DNA from: Nakaseomyces glabratus
Lineage: Eukaryota > Ascomycota > Saccharomycetes > Saccharomycetales > Saccharomycetaceae
NCBI RefSeq assembly: GCF_010111755.1
Contig: NC_088963.1
Span: 496,001-560,000, forward strand
Direction: 5' to 3'
DNA: 64,000 nucleotides
Shown here: piece after piece, positions 41,401-51,557 of the stretch
Position numbering within the stretch: the first letter of the stretch is position 1
How the letters are laid out: each line of letters starts with the position of its first letter
Program-made: the position numbers and the translations under genes
Notes under the pieces: model-generated
Databases searched by the model: none
What the model was told of the DNA's origin: nothing
What the model saw: the letters and a program-made list of their open reading frames with translations, nothing else

Positions 41401-43603
41401 CGATAACGAGACCAGTAAGTTTACTACCGATACGAATTTTTTTGATCTCCGCTCTACATTGTTCAATACGCTCATCAGAGATATGGCCAACGTAAATAAC
41501 ACCACGGATACCAACATCTGGAATTTCTACAATGACAGAGTCCTTTGTTTTTTCAACGACAACGGTTTCTATAATGCTTTGACCTATCTTTAGTGATTCG
41601 ATTATACTTTTTTGTTGCTGAGCTTCTTCATTTGAAACTTTACATGTAACAATTATTCTTCTTCTTTCTTCATCCACTTCTAAAACTTTAACTTGTACAG
41701 TTTGGCCCAATCTTAAGTGATCCTCAGCTCTCTTAACAAAAACTTCGGAAACTTCAGATTTGGGCAGGAACCCTGTAACTCCACCAAAGAACATGATTAC
41801 ACAACCATGGCCATTGAATGATTGAACGGTACCAACAGTTTTTTCATTCTTGTTCTTGATTGACTTAGCAGTTTCAAAACTCTCTATAACAGGCTTTTCT
41901 AACTCTTCATCATTGACAAGAGACTTTTTCATAGTGGCAATTATATGGCCATGGTTATCAACGTTTAGAATCCTACATTTAGTCTTTGATGCAATTTTAA
42001 ATTTTCTCTCTGGATAAATTAGACGAATATCAGAAATATGCAAAGGAGGGACAAATGCTGTGAATTGTCCTCCGAGTAGTTTTAATTCAACACCTGAGCT
42101 ACTAGCCTTTAAAATTTCACAATTATTGAACACTTCACCTACTGGGATATCCTTAGATCTTATGTACTTTAGCTTCAACTTTTCTGGATCTGTGGTCAAT
42201 TCAAAAATGCAGTCTGCTACATCGTAACCAATAACTCTAGATTTTAACTTATCCTGCTTTATGATCTCACCGAGATTGGATTGATGAACTCTACCAATAA
42301 ACTTATCACTGATTGCAAGGTAAAGATAGCTTGAGTCACGACCTTTAACTACACTTTCATCGATGATGAATCCTATTGGGAAAGCTTCCAAACTTTCAAT
42401 ACTTCCTAATGTGTTATTGAGAGAGATGACATGAGGTAAAGTAGAAAGAATGAGTACTCTGTCTCCTGACTTGTTGATGACGGAAGCTAGAATTCTACAA
42501 GGTATATTACTACCTAGGGAAAATTTGTGTTTTATATCTTCTTCGCTAAAGGTTTGAAGATGTGGCTTACCGATGAACGCAGAAATTGAACCAAAAACTT
42601 TACCAACAATACCTGAGTCAGTTATCTCTTCGCACAAAAGGTCAACTACTTGACCTGGTAGTACTGAATCGATTGATGAAATAGATGTCATCTTGTTCTT
42701 CTTTACACTGAAATCTTGGGATACTACAATAGATCTGTCAGTTTTCTTGGTGATGCAACTTATGAACACAGAGCCAGGTTTTAATTCATCAAAATTTGTA
42801 CAATCTTTCTTTGCAATGAAACCTGTTAGAGAAGGAACACCTAGATCTAGAGTTGCACCGTGATCTTCGATACTTTCAACAGAGCATTGTATTATGGTGT
42901 TTTTATTGATATCCTCTACATCGAAATTATTGACTACAGATGGTTCAATTGTCAATTCTATTCTCTTCTTTTGTTTTGCATTTTTTGGTTTCAATGCGGT
43001 GTTCTTGGTAACAGCACACCTCAACCATTGACCAACTTTGAAATAATGCCTTAGATTTGGAAGAGATTTCTGTTCAGATTCATCATCAGACGATTCGTAT
43101 TCTGCGTCATCTTCTTTAGAATCAGAGTCCATGTCTTCATCAATATCTTCAAGCAATGACGTCAATTGTTCAGAAATATGTGTCAAATCAACAAAACCTG
43201 ATAGGCCATCTGTAAAGGTGATACGAAGATCATTTTTTGTTATAGAATCAATTTGACCCAATAGAATAGTACCTTCTTTCACGTTGTTGAAGTTTAGATG
43301 TTCTATTATAGCACTCCTCTGTTCAGTAGTATCGTCGGTAACAGTTTCAGTATCTTTCTTGGAAGATCTCTTCTTTTTCTTCTTCGGTTTACCAGCATCA
43401 TCTTCTGTTAATGGTCTCTTTTCGTTACCGAATAACACATCGTGAGCGGCTTCGTTAGCAACATGTTTCAACTCTAGTGGAGTCAAAGCAGAGGAGCCAC
43501 CTCTTGGAAAGGAGATTTCTTCAGTGGTCCTTACCAAAGTTGACTTTTCTGGTTGTCTTGTTCCATCTTCTTTAGATAATGGGAAGTCACTTGATGTACT
43601 CAT
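38483..43603 (-). CDS. RRP5: Ribosome biogenesis protein Rrp5 (S1 repeats plus HAT repeats)
   Basis: Large nucleolar RNA-binding protein needed for both 18S and 5.8S rRNA processing. The 1706-residue product (S. cerevisiae 1729) has many S1 RNA-binding repeats over residues 100-1330, each recognisable by a turn such as [13 protein letters not shown] or [13 protein letters not shown]. An acidic Ser-rich linker (about 1340-1410) follows. The C-terminal block of HAT/TPR repeats (about 1430-1700) begins [18 protein letters not shown]. The N-terminus has a basic patch ([10 protein letters not shown]). It is the YMR229C orthologue. Two PAC motifs and one RRPE lie about 470-540 bases upstream. Confidence 0.98.
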   Translation of the reverse strand: MSTSSDFPLSKEDGTRQPEKSTLVRTTEEISFPRGGSSALTPLELKHVANEAAHDVLFGNEKRPLTEDDAGKPKKKKKRSSKKDTETVTDDTTEQRSAIIEHLNFNNVKEGTILLGQIDSITKNDLRITFTDGLSGFVDLTHISEQLTSLLEDIDEDMDSDSKEDDAEYESSDDESEQKSLPNLRHYFKVGQWLRCAVTKNTALKPKNAKQKKRIELTIEPSVVNNFDVEDINKNTIIQCSVESIEDHGATLDLGVPSLTGFIAKKDCTNFDELKPGSVFISCITKKTDRSIVVSQDFSVKKNKMTSISSIDSVLPGQVVDLLCEEITDSGIVGKVFGSISAFIGKPHLQTFSEEDIKHKFSLGSNIPCRILASVINKSGDRVLILSTLPHVISLNNTLGSIESLEAFPIGFIIDESVVKGRDSSYLYLAISDKFIGRVHQSNLGEIIKQDKLKSRVIGYDVADCIFELTTDPEKLKLKYIRSKDIPVGEVFNNCEILKASSSGVELKLLGGQFTAFVPPLHISDIRLIYPERKFKIASKTKCRILNVDNHGHIIATMKKSLVNDEELEKPVIESFETAKSIKNKNEKTVGTVQSFNGHGCVIMFFGGVTGFLPKSEVSEVFVKRAEDHLRLGQTVQVKVLEVDEERRRIIVTCKVSNEEAQQQKSIIESLKIGQSIIETVVVEKTKDSVIVEIPDVGIRGVIYVGHISDERIEQCRAEIKKIRIGSKLTGLVIDKDSRTQIFNLSLKKSLMKDAQNKRLPTTFAEITKFKKTDPLHGYVKSISSTGVFVAFTGKFVGLVLPSYAVESRQVDIEKAFYSNQSVTAYLLRTDDDNERFLLTLKAPKVEKAAETISAENIIDTSIKSVKDIKLGKILDAKIKGVKKNQLNIILADNVHGRVDISEVFDNYNDIKDKKHPLSHYKANDKVRVKIIGHHDLKSHKSLPITHNFVKGTVFELTMKPSQLKSKDVKELDIRDITVGDEIIAFVNNYQNSTLWLTVTPTIKAKLSIFDLSEETLMNIKNVEDDFPLGSVLKVNVTGKDQNKSILQVTQRNGKINSIDDLKVGGHTIGKIVKVTPKYLLIELENKITGISTALEALNDFTEPLDQVFAGKENEFVKAKITSVIADEKKVQLQLAEDESTVQKITSHSDLKVGEVVNGLVKTVTDKGLFVFLGKSVEAFVPVSKLSDSYLKEWKKFYKPMQPVVGKIVSCNEDDRILLTLRETEVNGDLKVLKNYSDIKPGDIFNGTVRNVTDFGVFVKLDNTANVTGLAHITEIADEVPEDIQSIFGVGDRVKAYVLKSNPEKKQLSLSLKASHFNTNETITEKAESQPQPRKIDEDQDELMDDEVVYNSESEASDDEEAHSSKSTTVISNDGGLSLSAGFDWTTSILDQANASSDSESDEEDFMESKRSKNKKKKSKNLVEDKTIDINTRAPESVADFERLIIGNPNSSVIWMNYMAFQLQLSEIDKARELAERALKTINYREEAEKLNIWIAMLNLENTFGSEETLEDVFTRSCQYMDSFTMHSKLIGIYQLSEKFDKASELFKITTKKFGSEKTSIWVSWASFVLSQNEPDQVGTILSSALKSLPKRNHIEVVRKFAQLEFSEGNPERGRSLFEGLLADAPKRIDIWNVYLDQEIKQKDNKSRVEELFERVIKMKITRKQAKFFFNKWLQFEESNNDEKMTDYVKAKASEYVEKHTQKDEQ

Positions 43604-46225
43604 TGTATATTTCCACTCTTGTTTATTTTGTTTATATCGTCTCTCAATTGTGTCAAAATAATAATAAGTGCAATAATGAAGTGCTGATTAAGAAAGGAAC
43701 TGGAAAATAAATATATATATTTTTTGAATATATTCGAAAGTGATTAGACCGGTTTTAACCTGCTATACTAATTCTCTCGGTTTTCTCTAGAATAAAAATA
43801 GTCGGGCAAATGTTAATGACTATTTCTGTTAATCCTTCTTTTATAAAGACCTGGTGATTTTGGGTGATATTTCAAAAGTGTAGTCTGCTTTTGATTACCA
43901 CGACTTTCTTGAATAGAGTTCTCACTAAATCAATATATTGCACTTGAATCTTTGTGATTATAACAAAAACAGACCAGAACCTATTAGCAGAAATGCAGTT
44001 GAAACAATGTGTTATCTTTTTTTTTACAATAACAAATAAAATAACAAAACTATTTCGGTATAATATCAGTAGCTCATCGCATTATTTTTGTTAGGTATTT
44101 ATTGCAATAGATCCAGCACTGAAAATTTTCGATGCTCATCGCAAATTTTTTTTTTTTTTTTGCTTCAACGGCCAGTTTAGTGTACGATGAGAATATAGTG
44201 ACCGTCAAATATAAGTTGAAAAAGGAAAACTAAAGGAGCACATGACTTCTTTGATATCTTTTTTTGTGATTGTGTGTGTTCACTGATTTAAATTTTGTGC
44301 AGTATTGGGTCGAATGCTATTTGTCACAATTAGAGTAACTTGTCGTTAATGTAATAATCGGTTTATTATATTGCAATCTATGATATGTTTTATCCCTTCT
44401 GTAAAGTGTTGGCAGTTCAATTCATTTTGATATAAATAACGACAAGTAATCAAAGCTTTGTCAAGACGAAATGAAGAGACCCGTATAATAACAAATTTTG
44501 TAAAATGTTAGTAGTAATTATTGAAAAATATGAGTTTTATGGTTTGAAATAATCGCATAGCACTCAAAAAAAAAAGACACAAGTTTTCTAGTTCTACTTC
44601 AATGTCATTCGGCTAAAATGAAGTCAACGTATGTGCATGTTAAAAAATAAAAAAAAAGGCAAAGGATCAGGAAATAACTTTGAAAGGTCTCTTATCTTAA
44701 TATAACGGGACTTGTACAATCATTACAACATTATATACTGTAAGCTTTATCGTAGAAGACCTACGCTTATTTTCTTACAACTTTGGCGGCTAATATTGCT
44801 ATCATTTTATAGAGACAAGATCCCAGTTACGGATGTCAGATCTTTTTGTGGCATACGCGCTTATTACCGTGGATAACGATGATAAGGGTGTATAAAATAT
44901 GGTTTAGCGAAGTGAAGGGTAAAGTGTAGTTTATTTTTTGGTATAACACGTACACTTAGTATTAAAACGTTACAAAGAGGTATCGTTGGCCTACATTACT
45001 GTCCATAATTCCCTCCGTTCCTGCATTGACCCATTCAAGAGTAAAAGAAAAGGAAGTTAACAAGTGCAAGTTCAAGGGTTATTAGTATCTCTTCCATTAT
45101 ATCGCAGATATATCTAGAAAGGATCTGAATATCTCCTCGGATGTTAGTTGAAAGAACTAGACATGTTAAAATTGAAGATAAGATACTTCGCCGGATGAGG
45201 AAGTGTGATGTTCTTCAACAACTTGTAATGTGATCATGATCTAGTATTGTCTGTACTAACGAACTAAGTCTACCTCAGAGTGTTTATGCATCGATTGAGA
45301 AATCGCATTACTCCAAACAAGACATGTGACTATATCTCACCCCCTTTTCCAACTTACATCTTCCCTACCTACAAGCTTCGCGCACTGCACATTCGAAAAA
45401 CCAGTAATTTGTGACTGCTCTGTCTGGCTATATAGCGATTTTTGGAAAGGACATGCACCTGTACACCACGTATACTAAGGAACTGCTCCCCAGAACGACC
45501 CTGAGCTGACTGGCAAATAGTTACACGTAACGCATGATAATTCAGTGATAAATTTCCAAATTCGGTAATTTTCTCGTGCACATGTATTGGAAAAATGATG
45601 AAAAATCATTGTTTTTTTTTGCAAGTTGGCGAAATATGAAAAAGCGAAGACCACGAAAGCACTCATAGTGACGACTCTACAAGAAAGACGTGTACCAGAG
45701 AGATACTCGCAGCAGCGACTACAATATGAAAAGAAGACAGAAAAAAATTGCTCCAAAGCTGTAGTGTCTGCACACTTTTCTGAGGGCAGCTGCTCTTTGT
45801 AGAGGTTCAAGTAGTACCAACTGACAACCCAAAACCTCAATCTGTAGCTCCCCTTCTTTTGAGAGGCATTTCATGTCAACTCTAAGAAACCCTTGTAGAG
45901 AACTACCCCAAAGAAAAGCTACAAATGGGTCTCAGAAGGAACAAAACCTTGGTACTGGAGTATAAGAGAAACAGCTGTACAGCGCTTTCACAGTCCACAT
46001 ATTGTACAGCAGGTTTTCACACAAACTCGCAAAACTACGACAATTTCTCTGAGAACTACCGTAGAGTCCAAGATTATAAGATACTCGTGCTACACTATTT
46101 TTGCAAACAGAGATAGCTACGTAGAACTAGTAGAAGACAGCAACCATAAAAGATTACTCTTGTGCTTCATTGAACTTGTACGCCGGGTTTTACTGCCCGA
46201 CAAAAGGAAAGCAGCTCTACTGGCT
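43604..46225. other. Long divergent gap between RRP5 and RPS10, RRP5 side
   Basis: Most of the 3.07 kb between the two divergent start codons. The RRP5 side holds the PAC and RRPE motifs listed separately. From about 44200 to 46225 I see no RNA gene or LTR. The longest open frame (45475-45840, minus, 121 codons) is rich in Cys and aromatic residues and has no family resemblance. Homopolymer runs occur at about 44146-44161 and 45610-45619. Confidence 0.6.
44071..44142 (-). promoter_or_regulatory. RRP5 PAC and RRPE elements
   Basis: AGCTCATCGC (44071-44080) and GCTCATCGC (44134-44142) are PAC motifs in reverse complement. TGAAAATTTTC (44120-44130) is a full RRPE match lying between them. Together they are the standard ribosome-biogenesis promoter signature. 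They are 470-540 bases from the RRP5 ATG, farther than usual, which suggests a long 5' leader. Confidence 0.7.
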
Positions 46226-46669
46226 TTACCCGGTTGCAAATTGTATTCCTTAGTTGCACGCTTCTCATACCCAATTGTGAGACAACTGCAGAAGCAAGTG
46301 CACTAACGGGATGGCATTGTACGTACATAGTTATAAAGCACAATTTTCAAAAATTTTTTTTTTTTTTTTTTTCAAAAAATTTTCCAATTTTCATTTTGTG
46401 CAATCCGTGTTTGATTTGTACGCTTGAGGAAGTGAAAGCTGGAAAAAAAAAAAATTTCACTGATTTTTTTTTTCATCGACAACTCTCACCAAAAATTTTT
46501 TTTGCAATAGTTAGTAGTGAAAAAAACTCTTGGATAATAGATTTTTTTCTCTTTTGAACTGGATATTATATTATCTTTCATTGAAATTTCAATTACTATT
46601 TATTGAGTTTTGTTTCTAGGACTTAAGGAAGACGATAACAAAGTACTATAAAAGGATAACTAGCCCAAG
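46226..46669 (+). promoter_or_regulatory. RPS10 promoter with a Reb1-type site and long T tracts
   Basis: TTACCCG (46226-46232) matches the Reb1 consensus, 440 bases before the start codon. Downstream come long T-rich tracts, including about 18 consecutive Ts near 46355-46372, typical of ribosomal-protein promoters. I found no perfect Rap1 site. The leader shows no TACTAAC branch point before TTTCTAG (46613-46619), so a 5' untranslated intron is not supported. Confidence 0.5.
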
Positions 46670-46987
46670 ATGTTGATGCCAAAGGAAGAAAGAACCAAGA
46701 TCCACAGACACTTGTTCCAAGAAGGTGTTGTTGTTGCTAAGAAGGACTTCAACCAACCAAAGCACGATGAAATTGACACCAAGAACTTGTACGTTATCAA
46801 GGCTTTGCAATCCTTGACCTCCAAGGGTTACGTCAAGACTCAATTCTCTTGGCAATACTACTACTACACCTTGACTGAAGAAGGTGTTGAATACTTGAGA
46901 GAATACTTGAACTTGCCAGAACACATTGTTCCAGGTACTTACATTCAAAACGCTCAACAAGCTCAAAGACCAAACAGAAGATACTAA
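46670..46987 (+). CDS. RPS10: 40S ribosomal protein S10 (eS10), no intron
   Basis: Component of the 40S subunit head. The 105-residue product has the same length as S. cerevisiae Rps10 and is nearly identical: it starts M-L-M-P-K-E, keeps [10 protein letters not shown], and ends R-P-N-R-R-Y. Codon use is strongly biased toward preferred yeast codons (AAG, TTG, GGT, GTT), as expected for a highly expressed gene. The reading frame is continuous, whereas both S. cerevisiae copies (RPS10A and RPS10B) are split by an intron early in the frame. It stands where YOR293W and YMR230W stand in the two S. cerevisiae tracks. Confidence 0.98.
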   Translation: MLMPKEERTKIHRHLFQEGVVVAKKDFNQPKHDEIDTKNLYVIKALQSLTSKGYVKTQFSWQYYYYTLTEEGVEYLREYLNLPEHIVPGTYIQNAQQAQRPNRRY

Positions 46988-48049
46988 GTCAGTTAACGCT
47001 AAGATGAGAAGTGCATTGAATTTAAGGTTGTGATTTACTCATCTAACCTTTTATCTTTTTTTGCTCTATCTCTTTTTTTTAAACTGTTACTATATTATCT
47101 TTTATCCTTTTTTAATTAAAACTTAAAAAATTTACCCAAAAAATCCTCATTTTTCAGTTCTCCATTCTGCTACTAGATTGACTTAAAAGAAAAGAAATAA
47201 AATAAATTGAAAAGAAGCAATATCTTTTATCCTTTTTAAAGTGGTTCTCCTAATTGGAATGTGATTAAATGTGTTTCCATCTCTCTCAAGGTTCCTATAT
47301 TTTTGGTTCACATTCTGATGTGTGAATTAATTTTCATATGTTTTGTTTAATAATGGCGTTTCTTCATGGAATTAGTTATTCGCATTGTTTACTTTGCATC
47401 TAAGTCCATTGAAAGAAATGCGTTTCGCAAGATATACTATGAGTTAATTCATAGGGAACATAACTTGGTTATTTTTTTTTATTCTTCTCTACTTTGTTAA
47501 TCGATTGAGAAGGGAGATATGAAATCGCATTTTGTTTGCAAATTCTAAATTTACATGACCATAAGATATGGATATTCTCTTTTTTGTATATTGTATTTAA
47601 TCAATAACACTAATATAGAAAAAAAGATTCTATCAAAATTAGCCTCCAGAGTATGCTTTTATTATTATTTCCACCATTGATAACTATAGAATAGATATAT
47701 ACGCCATGTAGTGTTGTGTATATATGCTAGACATACTTCGACGACATGCCTGTGTAGCTGGCATGCTAGTCACGTGAACAGCTTTGGGTGGTCCAAGGGT
47801 ACTTTCTCTGGATCAGTTTGGCCTTACTCCACGGTAGCATGATAATAAAGATACTCTACTGAAATTGTATAGCCCATGGATGCTCAGGGTTGGTAAGTCA
47901 ATCAGTTTAAAATTAATTGTACAATCGCATTCTGACTTGGTTTTGGTTTCTTCGGTTTTAGTCTAATTAAAAGTTATAAGAGAAAAGCAATCCCTTCCTC
48001 GTTTTTGTCATTGAATTGTGCGATAAGTGTTTAATAGTGTTGTATAGTA
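46988..48049. other. RPS10-PEP5 intergenic region with an E-box
   Basis: 1062 AT-rich bases: RPS10 3' region, then the PEP5 promoter. GTCACGTG at 47769-47776 matches the Cbf1/E-box consensus, about 275 bases before the PEP5 ATG. The sequence after it is not AT-rich, so it is not part of a point centromere. No open frame worth calling and no RNA gene was seen. Confidence 0.5.
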
Positions 48050-51000
48050 ATGAGTTTAGAATCATGGAGGCATTTCCAATTCTATGATAATTTGCCAATA
48101 CCAGATCCGTTGCTAGGTAATGATATCCGCTTATATTCTGATCCGACTTTATCAGCTGCAGCGACGGTTAATGAAGACCTATTCTTTATTGCTGTAAGAT
48201 CAAATTACATTAGACACTTCAGCCTTAAGAAGGCAGAGATCATAAAAGAGTTTAAAGCATTTGCTGATGGCTTCCAGATATCGTATTTAATGGTGGTAGG
48301 ACAGTCATTTCTATTGGCAGTAGGTGAGAAAGTGAATTATCCATCCCAGTTGAAATTATTTAAGATTAATGACCTACCGACAAATGAGTTCCATTATCAC
48401 TCCCTGGTGGAAATAAAAAACTCTGACAACGCTTTTCCAATATCATCTGTGTCTGTTTCTAATGAGCTTAACTGTATTGTGGTAGGGTTCGTTAATGGCA
48501 AAATATTGCTTATAAAAGGAGATTTATCAAGAGACCGTGGATCACAGCAACGGATACTGTATGAGGATTCCACGGGTGACCCAATTACTTCATTATTTCT
48601 AAACTCAGATGCAAGTTCATGTTTCGCAACCACCACATCCAGGATTATGATGTTCAATCTAATGCGGAAAAGTAAGTCAATTCCGGAACAAGTACTATCC
48701 TCTAAGGAGGGAGTAGCTCTTAACTGTGCATCTTTCTCCAAATTTACAAACGAAAACATATGCTGCATGAATGATTGTATCCAGTTTTATCATGGGAATG
48801 GAGAGAGGCATGATATACCCATTAAAATTTCGAACCCAAAAAAATTGATGCCCATCAATAAAACAGAGCTTTTGATTATTTTTGAAGAAGAAAGGCAAAA
48901 AACAACAAGTATTGAATATGAATCAGGAGCTTCCAACAATATTTGCAAAGCGATAGTAATTGACTTAGAAAACAGTATACTATCATTTTCATTTTATACT
49001 ACAAGCAATATTGTCGATGTATTACCAGTAAGAAGCAAAGATGATTCGATACTTTATTTAGTCACAGCAGAAGGTCTTATGTACAAGGTTTCGAAAAAGT
49101 CACTTGATGAAAGATTATCTATTGTAATGAATAAGGAGATGTTTCCGTTTGCTTTACAATTGGCATCAGATTGTAATTTACCGGATAACAAGATTCAGAA
49201 AATCAATAAGCTTTACGGAGACTATCTTTATAGTAAAGGATTGCATACTGAAGCAGCCCAACAGTACATGAAATGTATCGATATTTTGGATATTAGTGAC
49301 ATAATCACTAAATTAGGTGCTAATGATGTTTTTGATGTAAAAGCTATGAGGAATTTGGCTGATTTTGTTTGGGAACTAATTAGAAAGGGCAGAGCTGATC
49401 ACGATACTGTAACACTATTATTATCAGTCTTAATAAAATTGAAAGATGAAGATGGGTTGAAAAGGTTTGTCAGTTATTTTAGAAGAAGTGGGAAATATAT
49501 TGAGACAGAGAATTACAAGGATCTTGATGATGAATCTTACTTTTTTAGTGACTTGAGATTATTTGATCTCGAGCTTATAAGATCACTATTGATTGACTCC
49601 AAACTTAATCAATTGTGTTACCAATTTGTTTTTAAGTTTTCAAAGGATCCTATAATGATAACTGACGTACTGTTAAATGTTTTAAAAGAAACAGAGGCAA
49701 CTTTAAAATACGTAAAAAGTTTATCAGTAGATGATATTCTGCGAGTTCTTGTACGTTTTTCGAAGCAGCTTTTATATTTATCTCCAAATGAAACCAATTT
49801 GTTATTGATTGAGGTTTTTACAGGAAAATATAGGCCTAGCAGTTATGTGAGTGATATTAATAATGTTGTTAACACTAAAACGGGTACTAAATCAGAGAAA
49901 AATCCAGTTTTCTACAGCTATACCGCCTTTTTAAAATACATGAATCCTTTGGCCGATGCTAGTGTATTGGACGCTTCAGAAAACGGTGATAGGTTAGACG
50001 TAGATCGCCCTACTTATCATCCACCGAAGCCATCACTAGTTTTTAATGCATTTTTATCTCGTCCTTTTGAGTTCGTGGTTTTCCTAGAAGCATGCCTTGA
50101 AAGCTACAAACAATTTGATGGGTTTAAAAATGATAGACAAGAAATATTAACGACATTATATGATTTGTATCTTACTCTTTCCAAGCAGGATGTGGGAGAA
50201 AGAAAATCTGAGTGGACTGAAAAAGCTAATCTGGTTCTCAACGAAAGTAACGAGTTGGCCAATGAGCTAGATCAAAATTCTAACAATAACCTCAACAAAG
50301 TTGATAACAGCTTAATGAAGTTAATAGCACATATGAATGGTCTTAATGTAGCTGACATTTCTAGCCCTATAAATGAGAACAAGGAATTCTCAAATGATGT
50401 AACGGACAATGCAAGGATTATTAACGGATTCAGGAACCTAACGTACATGGGTGAAGTTTCAGAGTGCATGAAATTTTTTGAAGAACACTCTAAAAATAAC
50501 ATTGATTTGTTTCCAATGGCTTTATCATATTTCATCTCCAAAAAGGAAATATTAGAATTCATTGGAGGTGAGGATCAACTGGTGAAGAAGATAATTAAAC
50601 CTATTATTGAAAATAACATAATGTCAATATTGGACTTGCTACAGATTCTAAGTTCACGCGATTTCATAACATATGGATGTGTTAAAGACATACTTCTCGA
50701 TCGAATGAAGGAAGAGGATGCAGTGGCCAAACGTACAAAAAAATTAATTGCATCATATAGTGAAGAATTGCAGGACAAAAAGACTCAGTTGAGGACGTAC
50801 TTATCTCCTGATCACGAACAACATATAGCAATAAAGGACAAAAAATGTGATCTCTGTCATATCACATTAGAGCTTCCAGTAATATATTTCAAATGTGAGC
50901 ATATCTATCATCAAAAATGTCTCAATGAAGAGGCTGACTTAAAGAATGAAGGTGATCTGCTCTATAAATGTCCAAAATGTGTCATCGATATTGAGACCAG

Positions 51001-51160
51001 CTCAAAAAGGATAAGCAAAGAAAGGGAGCTTGCCTCTCGTAAGGAGCTCCTCGATTTAGCTTTCAAGGAAGAAGGTAATAACTCTGACAGGTTCAGAATT
51101 GTTTCAGATTTTATAGGTAGAGGAGCGCTGGAAAACTCGTACATCACTATTGAATCATGA
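48050..51160 (+). CDS. PEP5: HOPS/CORVET subunit Pep5 (Vps11)
   Basis: Class C Vps core subunit that bridges the HOPS and CORVET tethers at vacuole and endosome. It is a direct partner of Pep3, also encoded in this window. The 1036-residue product (S. cerevisiae Pep5 is 1029) starts M-S-L-E-S-W-R-H-F-Q-F-Y. It has a beta-propeller-like N-terminal third, an alpha-solenoid, and a C-terminal RING-type finger near residue 932 (C-D-L-C-H-I-T-L-E-L-P then C-E-H-I-Y-H-Q-K-C). The order RPS10-PEP5-FUS2 is that of YMR230W-YMR231W-YMR232W. Confidence 0.97.
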   Translation: MSLESWRHFQFYDNLPIPDPLLGNDIRLYSDPTLSAAATVNEDLFFIAVRSNYIRHFSLKKAEIIKEFKAFADGFQISYLMVVGQSFLLAVGEKVNYPSQLKLFKINDLPTNEFHYHSLVEIKNSDNAFPISSVSVSNELNCIVVGFVNGKILLIKGDLSRDRGSQQRILYEDSTGDPITSLFLNSDASSCFATTTSRIMMFNLMRKSKSIPEQVLSSKEGVALNCASFSKFTNENICCMNDCIQFYHGNGERHDIPIKISNPKKLMPINKTELLIIFEEERQKTTSIEYESGASNNICKAIVIDLENSILSFSFYTTSNIVDVLPVRSKDDSILYLVTAEGLMYKVSKKSLDERLSIVMNKEMFPFALQLASDCNLPDNKIQKINKLYGDYLYSKGLHTEAAQQYMKCIDILDISDIITKLGANDVFDVKAMRNLADFVWELIRKGRADHDTVTLLLSVLIKLKDEDGLKRFVSYFRRSGKYIETENYKDLDDESYFFSDLRLFDLELIRSLLIDSKLNQLCYQFVFKFSKDPIMITDVLLNVLKETEATLKYVKSLSVDDILRVLVRFSKQLLYLSPNETNLLLIEVFTGKYRPSSYVSDINNVVNTKTGTKSEKNPVFYSYTAFLKYMNPLADASVLDASENGDRLDVDRPTYHPPKPSLVFNAFLSRPFEFVVFLEACLESYKQFDGFKNDRQEILTTLYDLYLTLSKQDVGERKSEWTEKANLVLNESNELANELDQNSNNNLNKVDNSLMKLIAHMNGLNVADISSPINENKEFSNDVTDNARIINGFRNLTYMGEVSECMKFFEEHSKNNIDLFPMALSYFISKKEILEFIGGEDQLVKKIIKPIIENNIMSILDLLQILSSRDFITYGCVKDILLDRMKEEDAVAKRTKKLIASYSEELQDKKTQLRTYLSPDHEQHIAIKDKKCDLCHITLELPVIYFKCEHIYHQKCLNEEADLKNEGDLLYKCPKCVIDIETSSKRISKERELASRKELLDLAFKEEGNNSDRFRIVSDFIGRGALENSYITIES

Positions 51161-51557
51161 AATTATATGTATTAAGTAGCTCTCAATAGTATAGACAAAA
51201 TCATATGTGTGATCAAGGAACGGCGAATAACAGCATTCATGCATCTATTTTTATCTTTATTTATTGACGACTGTTCGTTACAATTATAATTTGATATACA
51301 TGCTTATCATCTCTATGTTTGCAACATCGACTATTTGTCATAAATCTGAAACACATGTTTGCTTCTTGATGAACTTACTCATCTTTTCATTTTGTTTTAG
51401 TTTTGTCCAGTTAAATACAGGCCACATAATTATATAAGCTACCGTTAATTATCAATTCCTAATCTAATATTTGAAGATATCTTTCATTGTGACTTGAAAA
51501 TTAAGAATAAAAATATACAAAAATAGTTGAAAGCTATTAATTGATTAGTTAACAAGG
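51161..51557 (+). promoter_or_regulatory. FUS2 promoter with a pheromone response element
   Basis: TGAAACA at 51347-51353 is a perfect copy of the Ste12 pheromone response element, about 205 bases before the FUS2 ATG. No second perfect copy was found. The rest is AT-rich and includes the PEP5 3' end. Confidence 0.5.

Noticed and set aside
45475..45840. 121-codon minus-strand frame in the RRP5-RPS10 gap
   Set aside because: Composition is Cys and aromatic rich with no domain, and codon use is unlike the neighbouring genes.
46560..46669. Leader intron of RPS10 ending at TTTCTAG
   Set aside because: No TACTAAC branch point lies within a usable distance; the nearest (about 45253) is over 1.3 kb upstream.
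47769..47860. Perfect CDEI-type GTCACGTG
   Set aside because: What follows is mixed-composition sequence with no CDEIII core, so it is more likely a Cbf1/E-box site in the PEP5 promoter.
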